DNA of 64,000 nucleotides from Parashewanella spongiae (GTDB lineage Bacteria; Pseudomonadota; Gammaproteobacteria; Enterobacterales; Shewanellaceae): NCBI RefSeq assembly GCF_004358345.1, contig NZ_CP037952.1, positions 496,001 to 560,000 of the forward strand, read 5' to 3'. Shown piece by piece: positions 58,690 to 64,000 of this stretch (position 1 is its first letter; each line of letters starts with the position of its first letter). The notes under the pieces were generated by a model. It saw only the letters and a program-made list of their open reading frames with translations, ran no database searches and was not told where the DNA came from. The position numbers and the translations under genes were made by a program.

Positions 58690-58922
58690 CCTAGAAACAT
58701 CAGTTGACTGCGTTCTCAAGCGTAGAAAAAATGGCTGATATTAAGACGTAGCTTGCAGCAAGTAGTTATTCTACTTGCAAAAGTTACAACGCAGATAGCA
58801 GCCATTTTAGCAAGCTTGTGAGCGTAGAGCATTTCACTCATTGGGTGAAAAACATGATAATAAAATCATCCAATTGCTCAAACAGTTACTCATATACTCA
58901 GCGTTCAACTGATGTTTTTAGG
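58690..58922 (+). repeat. MITE family P, copy C (inside the IS630 transposase)
   Basis: This full 233-bp copy runs from CCTAGAAACATCAGTTGACT to CAACTGATGTTTTTAGG. Its right flank is TTATA (58923). Its left flank, once the intron is removed, is TTAAA (56675-56679), a 5-bp duplication with one change. The intron abuts its left terminus. Confidence 0.92.
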
Positions 58923-59348
58923 TTATACCGAAGAATACCCGATCAGGAAACACTAAATACTGAAGTCGAAGCCTGGGTTACCGAGCGTAATGAGTCCAAG
59001 GCTAAGATGAACTGGCAGTTCACGACTGAGGAGGCATGTATAAAATTAAAGAAACTTTACCCCGTACTCCCAGAGTAAAGTGAGCCTTTTAACAGAAGTT
59101 CACTGATTAACGAAATCCAGTTACACATTCGTTAATCAAAGCATGAAAAGCTAGAATCCTACTGACTTGCCAAGGGGTGGGAGGAGGTGTTTTGTTCAGA
59201 CATCACTTATTTGTTAATTGATTGTGAACAAAAGTTAAGTAAGAGTTTAAAACAATAAATATCGATACATGATTCTTAGTTCTCCTATGACTATGTGTGG
59301 GTGGATAATAAAGTGTAAAACTTAACATTAATGATTGAAACTAATATA

Positions 59349-59369
59349 ATAAAGTTTGAAACTTTATTA
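59349..59369. repeat. AAAGTTTGAAACTTT palindrome, upstream copy
   Basis: AATAAAGTTT-G-AAACTTTATT is a perfect 21-bp palindrome. Its core recurs three times downstream of the Xre gene (60663-60802). Confidence 0.8.
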
Positions 59370-59457
59370 GCTTTTTAAGCTGGTGATCTCCTTCTTTCTA
59401 ACCAGCTTTTGCCCCAAAACGTGTCGTTTTCAGTATTGCTTGTTCAGTAAATTGTCG

Positions 59458-59580
59458 TCATTCCTGCGAAGGCAGGAATCCAGTGTCTTTGTAAATTTAG
59501 AAGAAACTTTGTGCCGTTAATTGATAGCTGTAACAGTCAAAAAAGCACTGGATGCCCGACTAAAGCATTCGGGCATGACG
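59458..59580. repeat. Dispersed palindromic repeat family T, copy at 59.5 kb
   Basis: From GTCATTCCTGCGAAGGCAGG to CTAAAGCATTCGGGCATGAC, with GTCAT/ATGAC outer pairing. It has the same plan as 24864-24982 and serves as the uninterrupted reference for the MITE-split copy at 31250. Confidence 0.8.
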
Positions 59581-59865
59581 TGTGCGGTTTTAGGTAAAGT
59601 TCCTGAATGCTGCGACGTTTATGCCCATTTCCGTGCCAGCAACAGCAATTTACTGTGAAACTATTCCTAATTATTAACACTTCAATCATTCGACAAACAA
59701 TTAACAAACCATTTTTCAGGAAATTACTGAGATATAGCACAAAACAAGTGACAAATATAATATACATGAAGTAAGAAATGTTTGACACCGATAAGGTTTA
59801 CCTTCAAACTTATCTGTGTCAAAAATATTTAACATCACCTCATCGTTAACTAAAAGGAATTTATT

Positions 59866-60324
59866 ATGGGTTACAAAGAAAGAAGCGTCTGGGCATCACT
59901 CTTAATATTAGGCTATATCTGGTATGACTATTTTATTGGTATATTCAATTCAGTTACTGGGGACATCTTGAATGTTGAATTAGTCAATGAATTATTATTT
60001 AATGCTGTAGTGATGACTATTATATTAGAAGTTGCATTACCAATCGTAATCGCCATTATTGACGATAAAGATGCAGATTATACGGAAGATGAAAGAGATA
60101 AAAGCATTACTTACAAAGCAACAGTACCAGCATATAACGTACTATATACAGGTGTCATACTTGCAATTTTCTATACTATTTTCCCTACACTGACAACGTA
60201 TACATTTCCAAATTCCGATTTGCCAAACGACTATTTTGTTTTAAATATCATTATTGTTTTTGCTCTTGCTGCTGAAGTCGTTAGATTCATGAATCAAATT
60301 AAAATGTATCGAAAGGGGTTTTAA
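59866..60324 (+). CDS. Small membrane protein of the DUF2178 type
   Basis: This 152-residue protein has about four hydrophobic segments: SVWASLLILGYIWYDYFIGI, VMTIILEVALPIVIAIID, YNVLYTGVILAIFYTIF and FVLNIIIVFALAAEVVRFM. The middle loop is Asp/Glu-rich (DDKDADYTEDERDK), as in the small membrane proteins that are encoded next to YozG/YgzD-like Xre regulators. The gene for such a regulator starts 1 bp after this stop. I recognise the pair, not a biochemical function. It lies in a repeat-rich, probably acquired region. Confidence 0.75.
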   Translation: MGYKERSVWASLLILGYIWYDYFIGIFNSVTGDILNVELVNELLFNAVVMTIILEVALPIVIAIIDDKDADYTEDERDKSITYKATVPAYNVLYTGVILAIFYTIFPTLTTYTFPNSDLPNDYFVLNIIIVFALAAEVVRFMNQIKMYRKGF

Positions 60325-60325
60325 A

Positions 60326-60532
60326 ATGGCTAAGGTCATTACCAATACTCTCAAGAAACTACGTTTTTTCAATAATGAAATGACTCAGCAAGAACTTGCC
60401 AGTGCCATCGGTGTATCTAGGCAAACCGTCGTAGCAATTGAAAAAGGAAAATACTCTCCTTCTCTTGAGGTTGCGTTTAAAATTGCCGATGTGCTTGACG
60501 TTACAATCGTTGATATTTTTCAGTACCGCTAA
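60326..60532 (+). CDS. Xre-family (YozG/YgzD-like) transcriptional regulator
   Basis: This 68-residue single-domain helix-turn-helix protein contains MTQQELASAIGVSRQTVVAI and EKGKYSPSLEVAFKIADVLD followed by VTIVDIFQ, which is the compact Cro/CI type that usually acts as a dimer. Immediate adjacency to the membrane protein implies one operon. The repeated AAAGTTTCAAACTTT palindromes on both sides of the pair are candidate operators, although they lie far from the start. Confidence 0.9.
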   Translation: MAKVITNTLKKLRFFNNEMTQQELASAIGVSRQTVVAIEKGKYSPSLEVAFKIADVLDVTIVDIFQYR

Positions 60533-60874
60533 ACTCCTTGAATGACTTTTGTTTGGTCGTGACCCTAAATAGTTTAGTGTTTATAAGTTGATTTTAGATA
60601 TGTTTTTCTAGTGCAATCCTTTGATAATTTATTGAAGGCGTAAATCGTTTATGTCCAGAAATGAGTTTCGAACTTTATTGTCTTATTGTTTGCAATACAG
60701 TCATGGAAGTTAGCAAAAGTTTCAAACTTTATTGTATTTTATCGCTTTACTTAACACCTATCAATGCAGTTTCAAGCCAGTAAAAGTTTCAAACTTTATT
60801 GTCTGACGACACTATGGTTTACCAGAACAGCTTCAACTGTAGAATTCATATGAATGGACTACTAGGGGCTGTTG
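60533..60874. other. Intergenic region with three spaced palindromic motifs
   Basis: No gene is visible. It contains three GTTTC(A/G)AACTTTATTG motifs (60664, 60719 and 60787), spaced about 55 and 68 bp apart. Confidence 0.75.
60663..60802. repeat. Three AGTTTCAAACTTTATTGT repeats
   Basis: AGTTTCGAACTTTATTGTCT (60663), AAGTTTCAAACTTTATTGTA (60717) and AAGTTTCAAACTTTATTGTC (60785) share an 18-bp motif with a palindromic AAAGTTTCAAACTTT core, also seen at 59349. Confidence 0.85.
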
Positions 60875-61158
60875 ATCTTTCAGGATTAAATTTTGTGCTA
60901 TTTGAGCATTTATCTGTTCAAGTCGTGAGCAGTGATGCTTAGCCATCTAAGTGAGCTGGTCACAACACAGAACAGTGAATGCTCAAAAGCATCGAAGACA
61001 GCGTAAATTGGTCATTTCTGCTGCGTTATCGTTTTCTTATTTGGAAACGAAGTAACGACAGTTTTGTATGTCGATAATAACCAAACCTCACAAACTCTGC
61101 CTTGCATAAAATAACCAATTTATCGCTGCAAAAACAATCACGAAAGATCAACAGACCC
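60875..61158 (+). repeat. MITE family R, copy 2 (TA target duplication)
   Basis: This 284-bp element begins GGGGCTGTTGATCTTTCAGG and ends AAAGATCAACAGACCC. TA is present on both sides (60873-60874 and 61159-61160). It is the reverse of 3383-3696. Confidence 0.88.
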
Positions 61159-61366
61159 TAGGTTAAATCAAAACGAAAGTGTTTAATCGTTAATTAAATT
61201 TAATTAAATTAGCATAAAGTCTAACATTTTTAATGCTTTAATATATAGATAGGCTCTATAAATGTGCAGAAGAGCGTCGTTGTTAGTGTTAATGCTAAAT
61301 TGTTACGTAAATTTTTGAAATATACATACGTTAGATGAATATTGAAGTGCCACAAAAGGAGCCTAA

Positions 61367-63529
61367 ATGTCCAATGTGAAGCCTAGTTTTGCCTCAGTTC
61401 CACCTTTGGAATGGGATACGTCTAGTGGCACATTTACGCCTTTAAATGAAACACAAATGACACATATGCTTAGCGGCTTACCTGAGGGCAATTATAAAGA
61501 TAAAAAAATGATATTCATCGTAAGTTCACAGGGTGGCCAAATTAAAAGAAACATTGAATTTAATGTGTCAAACTCAGAGGAGCGTGGGCTCAACACATCA
61601 TTATCCAGCACATTTTGGAAATCTACAGAAGAAAAACAGATGGGCATTCAGCTTGGTAATGCTTATTACTCCTCAAATTTTAGACCTAGATTGAACGATA
61701 CCTTTGATGATTATGAGGTTGTCACAGCCCCCTTAACTGAAGAAGAAAACGGGCATACAAGAGCTGAGTCATTGTCTGTAAACGATGCGTCAGAAGTGCT
61801 TGACGAAGTTGTAGTTGCTTTTCACGAGAGATCAGCTAGTGGAGGAGTGCACGAAGAAACAGTTGCTGAGATTGTGTCCAATGATCAAGAAACAAGAACA
61901 AGTGAGCCAATTGATAACCGAGGTGATTCTCTTGATACGGAATATCATGATACAGAGTTACCAACAAACACAACAGAGGCAACATCAATAGAAGTTTCAG
62001 CTGGTGGTGTTGCATCAGATTCACCGACACTTGAGCAAGTTAAAAGTGATGAAGATGAGCCAGAAGTATTATCTTTTCAAGGAGAAGATGAAGACTGTGA
62101 AGAATTTGAAGTGATAAATATGACTTTCGATGATTTGATTGCCATGAATGATGATCCAAAGCATAGTTTATCTGAGCAGCACCTCCATATGTTTCTTGGA
62201 GGGAGAGAGGAATTTGAAAAGCAACATAAAAAAGAACCTGCACTGAGTAATATTGAAATAACACAACATCTAGATTTAGCCGCGGGGACAAGCAAATCTG
62301 AGAATGGTTTGCTGATGTCAACGAGCGACTCAGAGACTCACTCAGTTGAACAGGAAGAAAAACCAGAGGTTGAAGTAATTAATTTACCGGGCCAAACACT
62401 CAGCTTTCAAGAACGTACAACACCTACCTCACTTTACATACAATCTCTTTATGAGCCAAGTCAACTTTGGTCAAGTGGTGAAGCATTAGCCCAAGAGCTT
62501 CCTGATAATGAAAAAAATATGGCATCATCTGAATCTGTTGAATCGGCAACTATGGTTGATGAAAATATCAGTAGCGTAGAAATTGATGCTATCACAGGCA
62601 TAGCTCAATATACGATTGCTAGGAAAGATGGTGTAGTGACAAGCCCATCACCACAAAAAGCAGAAGAAATACAAGATGTAAAGCATAAACATAAGTATAA
62701 GTATAAGTATAAGTATAAGCTTGAACATAAACATACCCATCAAACAAATAGTGAAGTATGGATAGAAGAACTCTTAAAAAACCGGCTTAAGAACCATAAT
62801 GTAGATAGCATGAAGTCAGAGGACTCTGTTGGTCTTGTAATGACTAAGCGCATGGAGGCTTCAATTAGGAAAAAATGCGGTGCAGAACACGATGAAAGCA
62901 TGAAGTTACAATTTGAGAAGGGCCGAGAAATTCAAAAAGCACATGAAAAGCAGTTGGTGCCAACGAAATTGACAGTTGCTAAGCTCAATAAATGGAGCTA
63001 TGTTCCAGCAGCACGTGATCCATTAGCTCCTAAACCAACTTTAACAAAAGCAGAATCAATAGCGACAGTTATAACATTAAATGATGTCACTAAACGGCTT
63101 GATTTTGCAGCCAATAACTTGTTGATACTGTTTTGTGATGACACTTGGGGTAAACATTATTTTAATATTAATTATGGAAAAGGACATGACGTATCACCGC
63201 CAATCTATAGTTTGATTTTCAATGATTGGAGAAGAAAAGCACTGCAGAAAACATTGAAGATCATATGCCTAGTTAACGGTGATGCGAACGAAGCCATGAA
63301 TTTGTTCAAACGTTTAGGAGTAAGCCCAGGCAAGAGTGGGTATGGTGAAATCATTAGCATGGTAGCCGAAGCTTCAGTTGTAAAGAACATACTCTTTCAA
63401 AAAGAGAGCCATGAAGATGGTGATTGGGCATTACGTGTTATTTGTGACGATGCTGCGGTGCTAAATGAATTAGCTGAACATAAAGAGTTAGTAGGTATTA
63501 ATTTTAAAGGATTCAGGCTAGAAGACTAA
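61367..63529 (+). CDS. Large acidic low-complexity protein, unrecognised
   Basis: This 720-residue protein starts at ATG 61367, behind AAAAGGAG. Residues ~1-110 form a possible folded domain (MIFIVSSQGGQIKRNIEFNV). The centre (~115-470) is Asp/Glu/Ser/Thr-rich and probably disordered. Next comes a Lys/His/Tyr run built from KHKHKYKYKYKYKLEHKHTH, encoded by hexamer repeats. A C-terminal domain (~550-720) is better folded in appearance (LDFAANNLLILFCDDTWGKH, WALRVICDDAAVLNELAEHK). No signal peptide, membrane helix or known motif was seen. Upstream and downstream MITEs isolate it from other genes. Effector-like, function unknown. Confidence 0.75.
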   Translation: MSNVKPSFASVPPLEWDTSSGTFTPLNETQMTHMLSGLPEGNYKDKKMIFIVSSQGGQIKRNIEFNVSNSEERGLNTSLSSTFWKSTEEKQMGIQLGNAYYSSNFRPRLNDTFDDYEVVTAPLTEEENGHTRAESLSVNDASEVLDEVVVAFHERSASGGVHEETVAEIVSNDQETRTSEPIDNRGDSLDTEYHDTELPTNTTEATSIEVSAGGVASDSPTLEQVKSDEDEPEVLSFQGEDEDCEEFEVINMTFDDLIAMNDDPKHSLSEQHLHMFLGGREEFEKQHKKEPALSNIEITQHLDLAAGTSKSENGLLMSTSDSETHSVEQEEKPEVEVINLPGQTLSFQERTTPTSLYIQSLYEPSQLWSSGEALAQELPDNEKNMASSESVESATMVDENISSVEIDAITGIAQYTIARKDGVVTSPSPQKAEEIQDVKHKHKYKYKYKYKLEHKHTHQTNSEVWIEELLKNRLKNHNVDSMKSEDSVGLVMTKRMEASIRKKCGAEHDESMKLQFEKGREIQKAHEKQLVPTKLTVAKLNKWSYVPAARDPLAPKPTLTKAESIATVITLNDVTKRLDFAANNLLILFCDDTWGKHYFNINYGKGHDVSPPIYSLIFNDWRRKALQKTLKIICLVNGDANEAMNLFKRLGVSPGKSGYGEIISMVAEASVVKNILFQKESHEDGDWALRVICDDAAVLNELAEHKELVGINFKGFRLED
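62691..62720. repeat. In-frame hexanucleotide tract (ATAAGT)4
   Basis: Four perfect ATAAGT units and one ATAAGC encode alternating Lys-Tyr. Slippage would add or remove residue pairs without a frameshift. Confidence 0.88.
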
Positions 63530-63556
63530 CATGGTGTATATAAATCACCATGTTAT

Positions 63557-63770
63557 ATTAATTACAGGTAATTAATCTCTCACTCAGCAAGAGATAAAGG
63601 TTTTCAGTACAAGGCGCATGTTCGAAGTACTATATTCCCTACGGCCGCCATACAAAACTGGCGTTCAACACACTTCGTGCTTTTGTCGGGATAATTCAAG
63701 AAGGTGCAACGCAGTAATGGAAACCTTTAGCCTTGCCCTTCGGGAGCTTGTATGTGCTCACTTTGGTTTA
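63557..63770 (+). repeat. MITE family S, right-truncated copy
   Basis: ATTACAGGTAATTAATCTCT then CACTCAGCAAGAGATAAAGG through CTTGCCCTTCGGGAGCTTGT matches 41561-41755. The right third is missing and family Q begins at 63775. Confidence 0.85.
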
Positions 63771-63774
63771 TAAA

Positions 63775-64000
63775 CCTAAATAAATCGGTTGAACGCACAA
63801 TTTAGCTTTAATCTATTGAAGTTAAATACAAAACTAAACAACCCTAATTCACCCATCAGGTGAGTGCTGAACATTCATATACTTGCCAAAACCACCGCTA
63901 GCTGCGTTATAAATTTTGCAAGTAGTTATTCTACTTGCAAAAGTTACAACGCAGATAGCAGTCATTTTAGCAAGCTTGTGAGCGTAGAGCACTTCACTCA
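63775..64000 (+). repeat. Q/P chimeric MITE reaching the window edge
   Basis: It starts as family Q (CCTAAATAAATCGGTTGAAC) and continues to TTTTGCAAGTAG (63925). It then passes into family P (TTATTCTACTTGCAAAAGTT through GAGCGTAGAGCACTTCACTC) and runs off the window. The changeover is at GCAAGTAG, the base of the family P central hairpin. Confidence 0.85.

Larger units (their letters stand above)
55695..59078 (+). pseudogene. IS630-family transposase split by a frameshift, a MITE and a group II intron
   Basis: Three parts of one transposase are visible. Part 1 (55695-56198) holds the helix-turn-helix region (NQQIAKALNISPLAVTSLRK). Part 2 (~56130-56679) holds the DDE domain (CLDETSKQQVKEVRNPLPLV, VLVEDNLNTHTPASFYKAF and HYTPKHGSWLDMAEIELSIL). 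Part 3 (58923-59078) holds the tail RRIPDQETLNTEVEAW to LKKLYPVLPE. Parts 1 and 2 are in different frames; a run of eight A at ~56127 is one short of the in-frame count, so it is either a deletion or a programmed -1 slip. After LSRQCL (56679) a group II intron and then a MITE intervene. Without them the text reads CL(N/Y)RRIPD, the family sequence. Confidence 0.92.
59079..59865. other. Intergenic region with palindromes
   Basis: There is no credible gene in 787 bp. It contains the palindrome AATAAAGTTTGAAACTTTAT (59349-59369), a family T repeat (59458-59580) and the promoter region of the membrane protein/regulator pair. Confidence 0.7.

Noticed and set aside
58818-58922. A new gene spanning the MITE end and the transposase tail
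   Set aside because: The frame is an accident of joining MITE copy C to the IS630 3' end. Only the part from 58923 is original coding sequence.
59866-60532. Toxin-antitoxin pair
   Set aside because: Gene order and sizes would fit superficially, but the first product is a multi-helix membrane protein and the pair resembles the widespread DUF2178/YozG arrangement rather than a known toxin family.

Overview
The window is a gammaproteobacterial chromosome segment. Protein families and gene order point to the Shewanellaceae (Alteromonadales). Supporting blocks are ubiE-ubiJ-ubiB-tatABC-(periplasmic protein)-tatD-GGDEF-hemB, sprT-endA-rsmE-gshB-phoA next to metJ/metBL, a separate metF with its own met boxes, and nfeD with two SPFH proteins. 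The many repeat proteins and miniature transposable elements suggest a Parashewanella-like host, but that genus is a guess.

Layout. 1-10.5 kb: core genes (dinF, deacetylase, elaA, udp, nfeD/SPFH operon, uvrD, ubiA), broken by a repeat-filled gap at 3.3-4.25 kb. 10.5-31 kb: accessory region with two tandem ~1,200-residue ankyrin paralogues, a POT peptide transporter divergent from a CadC-like regulator with TPRs, a third ankyrin-like gene behind a (TTAA)7 tract, a small secreted protein, an intact ISKra4-type insertion sequence with a 9-bp target duplication, and a giant pentatricopeptide-repeat (PPR) protein with an Smr-like C-terminus. 31.7-40.3 kb: phoA, gshB, rsmE, endA, sprT, metJ on the minus strand and metB-metL on the plus strand. 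40.3-43.7 kb: a HAD-like accessory gene, repeats, metF and a small Cys-rich protein. 43.7-53.7 kb: the long minus-strand operon from ubiE to hemB, with an arginase-family gene upstream. 53.9-64 kb: the bifunctional NAD(P)HX repair gene nnr, an IS630-type transposase broken by a MITE and a group II intron, a membrane protein/Xre regulator pair flanked by palindromes, and a 720-residue acidic protein.

Functional themes. Methionine and one-carbon genes (metJ, metB, metL, metF) share recognisable MetJ operators. The Tat translocon and late ubiquinone genes form one compact operon. The accessory genes (ankyrin, PPR-Smr, HAD-like, acidic low-complexity) look like host-interaction or effector-type proteins. 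Most sit between copies of at least four families of short inverted-repeat elements (MITEs), three copies of one family having clean 5-bp target duplications. The most striking item is the PPR protein: 11 nearly identical ~83-residue units, each holding two PPR-like hairpins. They vary at the two positions that specify bases in the plant PPR code, almost always using code-legal residue pairs.
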